From positions 41,863,570-41,927,569 of the forward strand of contig OX579634.1 of assembly GCA_951230915.1 (NCBI GenBank): a DNA stretch of 64,000 nucleotides, given 5' to 3'. A program made the position numbers and the translations under genes. A model generated the notes under the pieces. It was not told where the DNA came from. It worked only from the letters and a program-made list of their open reading frames with translations, and made no database searches. Below, piece by piece: positions 34,203-46,559 of this stretch (position 1 is the first letter of the stretch; each line of letters begins with the position of its first letter). This stretch comes from Antitrichia curtipendula. Lineage: Eukaryota; Streptophyta; Bryopsida; Hypnales; Leucodontaceae.

Positions 34203-36930
34203 ATGAGAAGTTTGAATACAAAGAGGAAAATTTGTGCTACATTAGCAAGAAGTAGAGAAGACATGACAAAGAAATCCACTAAGAAGAACAAAGAAGTATG
34301 TTTATTCTCTCTTCAACGTCCTTCTAATTCTTGCACACACTTCAAATTTTTCATGCAAGTTGTTTTTTCCTCTTCTTTAGATTATTTAGGATAAGCTACC
34401 TATGAGGCACAACAACAAATTGCTAGTAAGACCCGCTTCAAAGTCTAATGAACCTCTCCTATCTTTCCATAGTCCTCCACCTCCACCTATAGCAACTCCA
34501 CAATTGGACTACCCAACACCCTTGTATGCACCTCCCATACCACTTCCAATAGAAGAAAATTTAGAACCTCAAGATAGATAGGACATTGGCAAGTACAACC
34601 ACAATTATTTTGACAGCCAAAAGCAAGATGGAGAAGGGAGTGACTCTTCTTGTGAAGAATTGGGGCGGAAAATGAGATTTTTGAAGAAGACTATGCTAAC
34701 GATGAATCAAGAACCTTTAAAGAGCTTTTGTGGTTGCTAGAATTAAAACACATTCTTTTGAAGCTCAAAATTTAGTAATTTATGTGAAGGAATTGGTGAT
34801 GGTGGATTGAATTACAATTGCAAAGAAACATAGAGCTCTCAAGAGAGCTCTACCTTTAGCAATGAAGGCAAATGGCTGTTGAAAGTTGTTGCAAACGACG
34901 AAGGAAAAGTAACAATTTCAATGGCTAAATTGGTTCAAGGTTGATAAATTGTGCCTAACTTAGGGAATTCACTCCCCTCTATCCTTGTCTTGACCCGACA
35001 AGCCTCTTTCACTCACCAACTTCGTTCTAGTCCCAACTAGGAGATGGACTCGGGAATCAAGGAGGGCTTGGGATTAGGTTAGAACAAAAGGACTCAATGG
35101 GGGCCTTTTTCATAGGATTGGGAGATATTGTTCATGGAATTGGGGTGCAAGTCGATGGATTTGTTGGTGATTTCATTGGTCTTGGATATGATTTTGATGG
35201 AGTTGGACATGATTGTGGTGGATGGAGGCATGTGAAAACACCAGGGTATGTTCTATCTAAAGAAAGTGACGCCAACATGGAAAAAATAAATTTCCATGCA
35301 CACTATGGCTATAAGAGTGATATTGAATTGGACAATATAGAATTGGACTTCAATGAGGAGGACAATGACAATATATTTGGTGATGTCAATAGCGTCAAAT
35401 ATTTTAATTGCAATTCCACATGAAATAAAACATTTATTATATATAAGCAGGAGCCCAAACCTTTCAATGGTCCATCGGGGTCCAATATTTGATGCCAAAA
35501 TTTTCCTACTTTTTTCAACTTACTTGATGTATTTTGGCCAATATGTATTTTGCATAGCATTGTTGCTAAGAAGATCTTATATGCGACAGTAGTTAGTGTA
35601 GATGGTAGATATTATGGTGTTCCAAATTAGTTACTTTCTATATGGAAACCAAAGGTCTTAATTGCTAACATTTTATACATAGGCATGAAGCAACAACCTC
35701 ACAAAAATCATATTGGTTTATGAATTAAAGAATTATGTATTCATTGCCTCACTATCTTGGATTTTATGTCTTGATATTGATTCATATTGTTGATAGAGTG
35801 TTTGCACATTATTGATCCAATTAGGTTGGAGAGGGATAGAGCAATGTTGGATTATGACAAAATAGGGCCAAAAATGAGATGGTTAATTGATGCAATTTAT
35901 AGTAATTGCTAGAGGGCATGGAATGTTGGAAAATTCACTATCATGGATGAAATTATGATTCATTATAAAGGCATTTAGTGTCCAACACATCAATATATGT
36001 CCCCCAAAGCCTCAAAGTGGGGCTTGAAAGTGTGGTGCTTTGCAAATTTGTATCAAATTTTGAGGTCTATTGTGTTAAAATTCTATAGTAGTGGAAGTCC
36101 ATCCCCCTTGTGAAGGAATTCATGGAGAGGCCAAAGTAGCTCACAATGTGGTCTTACATTTATTGTCTCTAAAGAAGGGCAAAGGTCATGTGATAACTAT
36201 GGAATTTTTTTCCTCATCCATTGCACTATTCAAGGAATTATTGAATACAGGGACATATGCTAGAGGGCACAATTTGGTGTAATTGAATAGGCTACCAGAT
36301 GTTTTGAAAAATACTAATGCATTCAATGAATATGGGTAGAAAACATTGGATTGGCTTATGGATGAGTCCAAGCAAGAGTGACTTCTATTTTATAGAAAGA
36401 CAAAAGGCTAGTCCTTGTTATTTTTACACATGCTATGTCTATTCAGTTTCCGTGGCAATTTTTTGTGATATTGGTACTGCGATGCAATGGATCAACTTGT
36501 GATAACATCCTAATTTTTTTGGTGCACCACAAATATACAATACACATGTGGGGCATTGATATTGCAGACCAATTGCATGTCTCTTACACATGTTAAATCC
36601 AGTCACTTAAGTGATGGCACTAGGTTTTCTTTTTCCTCATCAATATGAGTATAGTGAATATATACATTATTTATTTGAACATATTCAAGGAGTGTGATTC
36701 TCCTTGCCATCCTACAAGACATTTATAATTTTGAACTCAATTGTGTAAGACATTAGTTGGAAACAATAAAAGAAAGTTGCATATACAATTCATATGGAAG
36801 TGCCTTGTCAAAGACGTCTATGTTACTCATGTTTCACCAAATTCCACAAATCTTGTGTGGTTTGCAACAACTCACCCCCCATGATAAAGCCTAAGGCATG
36901 TTGTCTCTCACATGCAATAGATTAATATGC
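34203..36930 (+). pseudogene. piggyBac-type transposase remnant
   Basis: Several blocks of the piggyBac DDE transposase follow one another on the plus strand, separated by stops and frameshifts. In order: PKPFNGPSG (35454-35480); WKPKVLIANILYIGMKQQP (35642-35698), like the WKPTT...FLGILIYMGI block; DYDKIGPKMRWLIDAIY; then MDEIMIHYKG and QYMSPKASKWGLKVWCFA (35943-36048), a close match to the hallmark DE-MIPFKGR...QYMPxKPxKWGIKVW, with the first catalytic Asp kept at 35946-35948. KKGKGHVITMEFFSSS and LFKELLNTGTYARG follow (36172-36264); the second Asp appears replaced. GIDIADQL (36552-36575) keeps the third Asp. A Cys-rich tail (36794-36876, C-x2-C pairs) matches the C-terminal zinc-binding domain. 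The segment 34203-35430 is acidic or low-complexity and only tentatively its N-terminus. The gene is dead. Confidence 0.85.
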
Positions 36931-37859
36931 TTTTTCAAATTTACCATGAACATCTCAATTGAGTATTGAGTATTCACACATATTGTAAGTGTAGTTTCCA
37001 TGTTCCACTTCAGTGATTATCGTTTGCATATTTTTTAAATTTTTGAACCAATTGTGTTTACCATTGTTTAGGTGCAGAAGACACTTTATATAATTGTAAT
37101 CAATAAAATAATTAATTTTTTAACCTTGGCAAAATAATATTTTATGAATAAACTAGAGAACTCCAAAGAAGAAGAGGGATGTTTTACGGTCAGTTTTTTG
37201 TGCTATTGATAAGGAGATTATTAGTTTTTAGAATTTATTTTTGGCGTACATATAATAAACTATGAATTTCCAAAGTTTCTATGAGGAAGTGATTCATTTT
37301 ACTAGCATTGGTTGATAGGCTTATGAAACTGAATTGTTTCAAATTACAACTAGAATGGCCAATGAAATGAAGATGATCTAGTTCCCATTAGTTGGATGCA
37401 AAAGACACTTTATGTGGATGATGCAATGAATGAGAGTTAGCGTGGAGGTTCCATTCAAGAGAATGTGGTTGAAAACATACTAGGAACCTAGGGGAATAAA
37501 TTGGCACCCATTTTTTGAAATTGCCCACAAGATTTAGGTTCTTGGAAGGTCATATGAACCTTTAAATTTCACTAGAAATTATAGTTTTTGTTTTGTTTTT
37601 CTAAATTTTTTAGGGATTATGGTAAAGATAAATAAATGTTTTAATCTATCATTGGAATTATTGAGTATTGAAAGTACAAGGTAGAAAATGTGTTAGCAAA
37701 AAAACTAATATATTGTTAATTTTGAGGGTATTGTATCATTTGCAAGATTTTCTTGAATGTGTTCCATTTCTAGTGAAGATTGGTGAACATATATAAAATA
37801 TTATCTTGATTATAGTAGATTTTTTAATTCAAAGTTTGTAGTGCAAAAATTTCTCAAAA
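36931..37859. other. AT-rich DNA downstream of the piggyBac remnant
   Basis: There is no recognisable gene. It probably represents the 3' non-coding part of the same large element, but no internal landmark proves it. Confidence 0.35.
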
Positions 37860-38096
37860 ATGCCAATCAAAGGCATTGGAAATTCTAAGGTAGGATCCAT
37901 GCAAAAAAAATTCTTGACTTCAAATATATCACTCAATTTGTATGTTCAAACTTCATGAAACTTTTTCCACGTGTTATTGTAAAAGTTAAATACAAGATCT
38001 TATAGTTAGATTATTGAAAAATACATTTTTATGGTGCATTAGAAACAATACTTTTGAGTGGCTTTTTGAGGAAAAAATGCCTTGGTCCTTTAGGGA
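37860..38096 (-). mobile_element. piggyBac-like terminal region (PBb-type end, inverted)
   Basis: It ends CCTTGGTCCTTTAGGGA followed by TTAA (38097-38100). It matches the reverse complement of the first ~230 bp of PBb ('cttttgagtggctttttgagg', 'acaagatcttatagtt'). Either it is a truncated PBb, or it is the 3' end of the transposase-bearing element, from which the PBb short elements would derive. The corresponding left end was not found upstream of 34.2 kb. Confidence 0.7.
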
Positions 38097-38100
38097 TTAA

Positions 38101-39963
38101 TGAAATTGTAAATTAGTTTTTATTTAATATAATAGACTAGTATATATCTGTTGCAACATTTGCTACAACAATGCTCTTGTATAAGAATCACTAGGCTTCA
38201 TTGCTCTCCATGCTACAAGTAACAACCAAATAAGGTTTTGACCTTTGTTTTGAATCCTTGAGACTTTGAAGACAAAATTTTTAATTTGTCACTCTTTTGT
38301 TATACAAATATTAAATTCTAGAAAGATCCATTGTTAGCATTGGTTGGAATCAATAGGACAAATTTTCCAAAGAACTAGTTTTCTAGTTTTCAAATGTTAA
38401 TAATTGTAGGTTTTAATTTTCAATGAAAATAAAAATAAATTTGTGCTTTAAATACTCTTCAAATCTCACTTGGCAATTCTTATAAACATTAGAGCTTTAA
38501 TTTTTTTTGTACCTTACAATATTTACAACAACACTCCTGTTGTATAAGAAACATGGTGCTTAGAAGGGGGGCAAGAGTTCTTCCAATATTTGGATGAAAA
38601 TGTTTGTAGATGAATATAGGACTATCCAAATTGATTAAATTGTGACATTGACTTATGATATTATACATTTAGTTTGTAGATTATAATACTCTATAATGGA
38701 TTCAATTGCAACGCAATTGTACCAAAAGTGCTTCATCAAGCAATAGGTTTTCATTGAGAATTTGTCTAGATGTCATTAGGATTTAGCAAGAATAGATGAA
38801 TGTAAAACCATGTCGATGAAATGTAAAAAAAATTTATGATGGATGAAATTGCAACACATTTTGTATTTAATATAGTAGACTGATACTTCAATTGTTATAA
38901 CATTTGAGCATATAAATAGTTTGGACAAAACACTACTCCAAAATACATTATTCATCATTCAAAGTTTGAACTTTGAAAAATTTAAGGATTAATGCCCAAA
39001 TCCTTTTTTGAATTTATTTTAGTGGTATTCTTGTATCTTTGCACAAATGTATTACTAACCTCAATTTTATAAAGAAGATTAATATTTAAAAAATTTAAGC
39101 ATTGGTTTGGATGAATAAAAAACCATTTACATGAAACATCATCCTTCTAATACATCCAAATGATTGTTTGCATTAAAAATTAAATTTGAAAATGAAGGTG
39201 ACCATTCTAGCCTTAGTGGTTCAAATAATTATAACATTAAATTCTAAATATGCCTCTTAATGCCATCTACCTTGAAAAACAAGCACAATTGATTGGATAC
39301 ATTTATATCTATAGTACATATATGTAGAATATAAGTACATGTAAATATATACTTTCATATTTTAATTGCATTAATCCTCCAACTTTGATGGACATAGACA
39401 ATTTGTCAATTTTTGCTTACACTATGTGTCTTCAAATAGAAAAAGAAAAAAAATCCAATCCTTTTATGAATTAGAGTACATTAATTCCTAAGCACCCCAG
39501 TGGAATAAAAAAAGTGTCCTCACATGTATAGTCTAGAAGTCTAATTCAAAGTGTTGTAACTTCTGCATCCAATGTCCAAATTTAATAAACTTGTTGGGAA
39601 AATTTGCACTCTCTCTACTAGTTTGTGGTAAAATTTTCAAATCAATCCAAGATGTACTAATTTTTTGGAAGCCATTCAAAGTTCACAAGTTCAATTTGAA
39701 TTCAACAAATTGCATTGTGATGGCTGCAACTTCAAGGGCTTGTATCTCCTTCAACCAATTTTATTTATCAATAAAAATTGATTGAGTTACATTATCCTTG
39801 AAGTCTAGTTATTGTGATAAAATTTTCATGTCAATCCAAGTTGTTTTGAATGTTTGGGAGTACTTTGCAGTTCAAAATCCAAACATTTTTGGATTATGGT
39901 GAATTTTAAAAAAACAAAACAAATGGAAATCCATTGCAAATCAAAACAAATCAGCGGTGCTAG
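38101..39963. other. AT-rich intergenic DNA, no gene recognised
   Basis: Blocks at 38510-38700 match 31190-31390. A local duplication spans about 39625-39660 and 39815-39850 (gtggtaaaattttcaaatca / tgataaaattttcatgtca, both followed by atccaag). ATTAATTCCTAAGCACC at 39478 may be an old TTAA-class end. Confidence 0.4.
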
Positions 39964-40177
39964 TATGTGAGCCCAAGAATGCGAGCTTGTGAGCATTGAG
40001 CCTACAATATAAGTACCACACACTATAGAAGGTGTATGTATCATAAACACCTATAATATGGATATTTGTAACATATATACCTTACAATCGTAGACGATTT
40101 CTATAGTATATAGTTACATTTATAACATAGGTATGTAGTATTCTAGGCTCATGGACTCACACTCCTATGCTCACATA
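39964..40177. repeat. Foldback MITE-like element, family W, copy 2
   Basis: The left end TATGTGAGCCCAAGAATGCG and the right end (read inward) TATGTGAGCATAGGAGTGTG form the inverted termini, continued by gagcct/aggctc. The centre is rich in degenerate 'tataatat' and 'cacctata' words, as in copy 1 at 19446. Confidence 0.65.
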
Positions 40178-40199
40178 ATAGCAAACCTCATGTAAAAAG

Positions 40200-41250
40200 A
40201 CAGGAGGGAGGCCCATGTTTATGCAAACTAATGGTGTCTCCAGTACGTGAGGCAATAACATGAGATTGAAGCCAAAATATCATTGAATCTAACTCCAAAT
40301 ACGGTTCGCTTGTTGGGGTTGATGCCGAGAAGCTTGACTAGCTTTGAGCCATGTTGCACATCCTGAATCAAGGAGAGCGTCCCAGACAGTTTTTTGGAGC
40401 CAGTCGGTTGTCCATCATTCACAGCTGAAGACTTGATGATTCCTTTTGAGATCCAAATAAGCCAGAGTGAAGCACCACTAAGAAATGTTCCAGATGGTTC
40501 TACTACCTTGAAAATTTGCGGGGGACTTTGGCTCCAAAGATGCGTCCTACCTGCGATGAGGGCCTAGCATTGGGTTGCTGTCCGATTATGTGATGAAGAA
40601 CTGACTGTGCATATTCCCAAACTTCCTGAGCTCACGGGCAGAGGCAAAATCGATGCCTTGGAGTTTCTTCAAGTTCCTGGCGTAAGGTAGGTACACCCAA
40701 ACGTGCCACTGACCTTAAACCCACCATCTTTGTGTACATCTCCAAAATCAATTCTGTACCTATGTGGAAGAAACCATTTAAAAAAACCAAACTTTGTTCT
40801 TAAACGGTATCCAAATGCCCTGTTCTCTGGTGCATTGGAACCTCCTTTCACTTGCCAACAAGAACATATGAAAATTTGGTCAGTCTAATAATAGTAACGA
40901 GGCTCAGCAGCAGCAAAAAGTGGTTGTTTTGGGTGTACCCACCTTACAACAACTACATTTTGTTGTGCCGATCCCTGGTGCTGTCTGTGCCCTCCATGAC
41001 TTAACGGCTACCATGTTATGCCATACCGAGCAAGTGAATGCTTCTTCTTTTGGGGGGGCATGCTGGGTTCCAAAATAATACGCCATGGTGGTTCAAATGA
41101 ATCTGGCAAGTGTCTGGGCCATTTGGAGGCTATGGTTTGTTTAAGAGAGCGTTGCTGTGTAAGTTAAGGTCCTTCCTATGGCCAATGAATAACTCATAAG
41201 TGAGATGCTGTTGTCCCATTGCCACCATGTCGGGTCAAAAGATTATGGTG
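40200..41250 (-). other. Coding-like decayed sequence of unknown identity, interrupted by a family Y element
   Basis: Composition here is closer to coding DNA than to the AT-rich flanks. The minus strand carries a 64-codon frame (40228-40422) preceded in frame by further readable sequence upstream (to about 40510) that includes LWLIWISKGIIK, vaguely like the LWxIWKxRN motif of LINE-type retroelements. That similarity is too weak to name it. Element Y copy 2 (40683-40946) splits the region. Confidence 0.25.
40683..40946 (+). mobile_element. Family Y inverted-repeat element, copy 2 (264 bp)
   Basis: The ends are TAAGGTAGGTACACCCAAAC and GTTTTGGGTGTACCCACCTTA. The body is colinear with 25481-25760 ('tgccactgaccttaaac', 'tgtgtacatctccaaaatca', 'cttgccaacaagaac'). 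Confidence 0.85.
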
Positions 41251-42955
41251 GGCTTTGGCAGCTTGTTTTTTCTTCAAATAGTGCCTTGTTAACAATATAC
41301 AAAATTAGGAAAGTTAGGCATATTAGTTTAGTTTGTGTGGTTTGCAATTTCATATTAATCCAAGAAGTTATGAATGACTCTGAAGCATTTTAGTAGAAGG
41401 AGGTTCAACCTTAGATGTGTTTTTAGCAACTTTTTTGGCTATTTTTTAACATTTGAAAGCCCTTTTACAAACAGTCAATCAATTGAATAATATTTTCTTT
41501 CACCAATGTGTTTGTATGTAGGTTTTGAAGCACTTCATAGTTTAAAGATTTTTCATTTGAGTAGATTTTAGAAATTGAATTTCACCTCATATGTGTTGCT
41601 ACAGCACATACACTACAAGACTGCATGGTTGAGATTTCTAGACCTTAGTGACACTTACACCAATAATACTTCAAAAGCAATGATGTTTGTAAGTCACAAA
41701 AGGTCCTGGGCATTTACAGGTTAAGAGTCAATTCTTTCACCCACATCAAGGTGGTGCAAGTGGCACAAAGACCACTGATTCCTATTAGAGGGTAGACTAT
41801 ATATTACATAAGAGCTAAACAATATGACCACACCCAACAACACTAATTTGTCCAAGTCTAGAGTTTTTTGTGTCTATTTTATGTGACAATAGTATGAAGA
41901 ATCCAAGTTCCATATTTCATGTGAAATTTTTTAACAGTTTTAAGGGGACAACTGGTTTCGCACAGATTCGAACAAACATCATAAGCAAACAATGGGACAC
42001 TGACATTGCCGAGATGCACAACGTCCATTATTTTACCTCGAGTATGTACAGTACAGAGAATGTAACAAGGCATAAAAGTACAATTCATTGAGAATCCATG
42101 CAATGAGCTGAGTTATACAGTACCTCACTCCAATACTGAAAGGCAGGAATCTAAGAAGTTTAATTCCCAATCCCAACTACCTATGTACAGAGAAAAATCA
42201 AAAAGAGGGGACATCAGAGGTACGCTCAAAGTCACTTGTTTGGGGCAAATGCCAAATCTGAGAACGACCTGCCAGTGAGCAGGACGAGTGACAAAGGTTT
42301 TTAATTGAAGTCGAACAACTGGGGAGAAAAATCTGAAAATAAATTCACCTGACATATTCACATCCCTAAGCGCCAAGCACAGGGCTTGGCTTTAATTGTG
42401 AACAAAAGCCCTCTTCAGCAAGCGGCTTCCATCAAAGAATGGGTTAAGTTTTCTGCTCCTCGAGAGCAAAGGCTGCCCTGGGGTGGACACCGCCACTCGG
42501 CATGTATACCGTATGAGAACTAAGCTATCCAGAACGCTAGTGTACAAGAGTGCCATAATGCGCGGCAATGATATCAGCTCCTCGAGATATCCTTGACCCC
42601 AGGCAGCAGCAACCCCTTTCTGCTACAGTCAAGAAAGTAAACGCCCAAGTGACTGTGACTGATACCTTCAGAAAAGCTGTTGATTTCATCAACAAGTGTG
42701 CTCTTCTTTAAACATACTCTTGCCAATAAGATGTACATCCATGCAGCGTATACCATCTTCACTTCATTTCGATTGACTTCAGAAAAAAACCGCCTCAGAA
42801 GAATTTGAATGTTGCGGGCTCACACTTTCGGAATCAGTATCTGATCCATGCAAGCAACCCCGTATGATCTTCGTGCTGGCTCCTTTTACGCCCCTCCAAA
42901 AGGGAGGGAGAACTCTACGTCCAGGAAAAAGAAGGAAAAAGAAATAAAAAACGTA
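41251..42955. other. 3' flank of the RopGAP gene
   Basis: AT-rich DNA gives way at about 42100 to GC-moderate sequence that leads into the RopGAP stop codon. 42400-42955 probably contains the 3' untranslated region on the minus strand. The poly(A) site could not be placed. No second gene is supported. Confidence 0.4.
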
Positions 42956-45394
42956 TCACCATGCTTCCACCCGCTCAGTTCGTTGATCTATAGAAGGGGT
43001 CATGCGACCACTGGCGCCCTTGCCTTTCATGCTGTGTGTTGGGGGGAAGAGCATGAAGGGACTAAAGTCTCCTTGTGACTCTTCGCTACTGCGCGCTTGA
43101 CCACTGAGTAAGGAGCTCTGTGGGCTACCCCGGTCATGGTTATCTTCGGTGCTACTCCTGAGGAAAGGATTGGACTTCTGAGGTTGACCAAACACAGGAG
43201 TGGGCTGACGTTCAATTTGAGCACCCATAAATGACAGAGGAGGATATCGTGAGCTGCCTCGTTCATGTCCCATCCAAACACCACTTTGTGAGTTTTGCGA
43301 GCTGGTCCGGTCAAGACCTCGGAGGAGACCCACAGACGAGTTTTGGGAGGTTTGGGAAAATTGACGATCATGGCGATTGAATGTCCTGCCCCCATATGCA
43401 TCACCATTGTGATCCTCCACCCATAGAGCTGCTTGGGCGTCATGTTCAGACTCCCCTGCCTCGAGCACTTCTGGTGATGAGGGTGGTGAATGGGATTCCA
43501 GCAAAGAAGCCTTCCGGTCCTTTAATGTGCGAAGAATCAGAGTTTTAAGCAAGTTCATGACTTGAACAGCATGCATCAGGGCTGTCAGTGGGTCAACCAT
43601 CTGCAGGCAATAAACCATAAAATAAATAAGAAATTAGAACCTCAACGATGAGCACACATCATCAATCCTAAATATCGACCTTCCTGCCTAAATGATTTCA
43701 GGAAGACATGGTCATTGCAAAAGCAATCAATACCTGTGTCATGTTGGGAGCAAACACCATAGCAATGTTGCGGGCATTCATCTTGTTGAGGGATTCCAAC
43801 TCCACAACGTCAGCCATCAGGTTGATGGCCCAGTCTAACAGAGAAGCCTCTGTCTGTGGCAACTGCTTGATAAGAGCCAAGCTGTCCTTTTCACCGTGGC
43901 AGGCAAGAACCTGCTCTGGGCTCAATGAATCTAGAACACCTGATGGGAGCTCCCTGAACCATGCCTGCATTCAAAGACCATCGTATTTAAAATCCACTGA
44001 AAGACACGTAAGGGAACGGAGAAAGTTCAGAGGATAAACCATATTATTGAAATCCCCGTGCTACATCTTTAGAGAAGGCAGGAAATCCAAGCATTATTCA
44101 GTCCACTGTGGAACAGATTCCTGAGAACGTCATGCAATGAGAGTCACTAACCTTGATCAAGCCAGCTAAGGCGTGAATGTCATTGTCAGGAGGGACAATC
44201 CCTTTGTTGAGTTGCTCCCGCACATGCTCCTCGTGACTATTTTCGGGATTTATCCTGAAAATACCCTCAGCCTGAGTAGGCAAGAAAGTTCCTAGTTAGA
44301 TCGCCTTTATGACCTAGACACTCTAATATCATGCAAAGGTAACGTAATACATGCTGAGTCGATCCAATCGCATTGGGCACTATCTAAAAATCCTCTCTAT
44401 GAGGGTCGATAGCAGAAGTGGATGAAAATTTGAGTCCATATTCTGAAATGAGACACACCTTGAGCCCTTGTTGGTCGTAGAGTTGCTTCTGCAGGAGCAG
44501 AAGAATAGTCGGGACCATGTTGCCATGACTGTCCATGGAACATTGCATTGACTCCACTGAAACTCCAAACACATTCTTGCTGCACATCCCGAAGGTTCAG
44601 TAATGAGCACCTCATCAATACAGTAAATTAGGAATCGATATATCGGCAAACGTTCCAGCGACTTGTAACATGGTTGAATCTGCATAACACCTAATGTGCG
44701 AAAAAAATCTAGAACGACCATGAAAACGGATGAACTGGCCAAGTACATAACAAAGACTTTGAGCTTCTTTCTCGGCGATTGAACGTCGTAAAGAAACCGA
44801 AAAGAGGTTTCTAGAATAAATAAAAAGTCATTGAAACACGCAGAAATAGATCTGATACAGAAAGAAGACAGAAACAAACCTTGCACTAGGAGTTGGTCTA
44901 GGGACTTCGTGCTCATATTCCTCGGGCAGACCAAGAAATCCATTGTAGCGGTCGAAGGTAACGTGCGCGACATGCTCAACATCTGTCGGCCATCCGATAT
45001 CCATGCTCATCTTGATTTCCTTCCCCTTTCCTTTCTCCTTCTCCTTCAATTTCTCTGTGGCTCTCGCCCTCTCTCCTTCTATAATTTCCACTTCTTCCGC
45101 TGTCTGGCAAGTAAGAAGCGACTTCCTAACTGTGGCCAACACCAGCGCTACCATCGACAACTGCGCTCCCGCGTCCTGCACTTTCGTGGTCCTGTACTTC
45201 GGTGAAGAAGAGCAGGCTGAGAGTTTCGGACTTAACTTCAAACCACCAACATCTTCCTCAGCGAGAGGAGAAGCGGGATTGCCACTGTATCCCTCTGTAT
45301 CTGAGTCTGTTAAATATTGCAAAGGCGAGTCGTATTCGTCGCTGTCGCTGGAAAAATCTCGAGCGTTTCTTTGGGAATGAAGGACCGCAGTCAT
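42956..45394 (-). CDS. Rho/ROP GTPase-activating protein (RopGAP: CRIB motif plus RhoGAP domain)
   Basis: The protein stimulates GTP hydrolysis by plant ROP (Rho-of-plants) GTPases and so switches off ROP signalling at the plasma membrane. Five coding exons with GT...AG borders: 45394-44880, 44579-44459, 44271-44152, 43964-43734 and 43600-42956, giving 543 residues with all phases consistent. Residues 1-70 are Ser/Asp-rich; 79-96 (SMVALVLATVRKSLLTC) is a block conserved in this family. The CRIB motif is at about 132-165 (IGWPTDVEHVAHVTFDRYNG). The RhoGAP domain runs from about 173 to 355, with the Arg finger in GIFRI (R218), then AWFRELPSGVL, NARNIAMVFAPNMTQ and MVDPLTALMHAVQVMNLLKT. The tail of about 180 residues is Ser/Gln-rich and less recognisable. 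Arabidopsis RopGAPs are roughly 330-470 residues, so the tail is long. The start is the first ATG of the frame. It appears intact and is the only gene here expected to be functional; the exact paralogue cannot be named. Confidence 0.93.
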
Positions 45395-45500
45395 AGCTTC
45401 AGCCCGAAACGTCGATGCTCACCGTCAGGCTCGTAACGTCAGACTATGATCCGGGTTCAGAATTCTTTTTCATGCTAATAAAGATAATAATGAATGATTT

Positions 45501-46329
45501 CTGCAACTGCACAAACCAGGTCAACTCAAAATTAGCAGTCTCTTCAAAATTGAAATTCTCCTCCTTAACCCTCCCATAACAATGCAATGCCATATCAAAA
45601 GCGGTTTCTACGGGAGTACAACTTCACACACGAAATTTCCTCTGATAGTCGGAGGGTCAAACTAAAACACAGAAATCCTTTCTGCACAGGAAAAACAATC
45701 CTGACTCTCACGAGGCCAGTCGTTTGCAACAGTAAAGGGACGACCATGTGCACTAAGTAAAATAGAGTTTCTATATTGATCATCTTCACGTTTCCAGAAA
45801 TCCGTTCTCTGCAGTTCATATCTCACCACACAAAAATTCTAAAAAATCTCGCCATTTCTCGAACATCTGTATGTCTTACCAACTCCCTCTCCCTCACTCC
45901 CTATCTCCAATACGCTCAAAAGCCTAAAACAGAATGGCACCTCCATGATCAAAAAATATATCGCTAAACGCCGCGGATAAACAAGGCGGTGGAAACAAAA
46001 GATATCACCGTACTCCCGTGTAAACGATAAACTGAAATAACAATGTCCCTGAAACTCCGCAGCTCTCCACATCACTTTTCTCCCTCAAATGCCTTCCGCG
46101 AATGGCTCCACCAAGAACAAAAGATTTTCCTCATAGGTCCGAAGAACACTAAAGAGCACGAAAGTCGCGCACAACGGCACCTCCACTGCACCAACTCCCA
46201 TACACAAGCCGACTAAAAAGCAATACCCTCATTTCTCCCTCCAAATCTATCCTACCTTCCCTAAGCACACCACGCACAAAATCTTTTCCGACACGCTCCT
46301 TTCGTTGTCCGGAAAGGCGGAAGCCATAC
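45501..46329 (-). other. Probable 5'UTR intron of the RopGAP gene
   Basis: On the minus strand, a donor GAAG|GTATGG (46330/46329) and a good acceptor TTTGTGCAGTTGCAG (ending at 45501) bracket 829 bases upstream of the start codon, leaving about 106 leader bases before ATG. The intron is inferred from splice signals only. Confidence 0.4.
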
Positions 46330-46559
46330 CTTCTCAGCCGCGTCTCCCCTTCACGCTACTTCCTTCAAAAGAACTCGAAAACCATCGGAAAAACTCCGAA
46401 AAACTCCAGCAAAATCGAGAAACCAATAGAGGAAACGACACGGCCGCTCTCTGTGTGGCTCCCTGCTCCAAGAAATATCCTCTGCGACGAAAGACAGCCA
46501 CGACCCGATCCAGAGCGAGCCAGCAGAAGGGAAGTGGGCAACAAAAAAGCGAGAATCCT

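Noticed and set aside
43027..43443. 138-codon minus-strand frame inside the RopGAP last exon
   Set aside because: It is a shifted frame over the real 43600-42956 exon, which carries the conserved GAP continuation.
44380..44982. 200-codon minus-strand frame across 44.4-45.0 kb
   Set aside because: It runs through an intron and across exons 1 and 2 in the wrong frame; the spliced RopGAP model explains the conserved residues.
44831..45380. Plus-strand frames of 124-125 codons opposite RopGAP exon 1
   Set aside because: They are antisense shadows of the exon with no domain.
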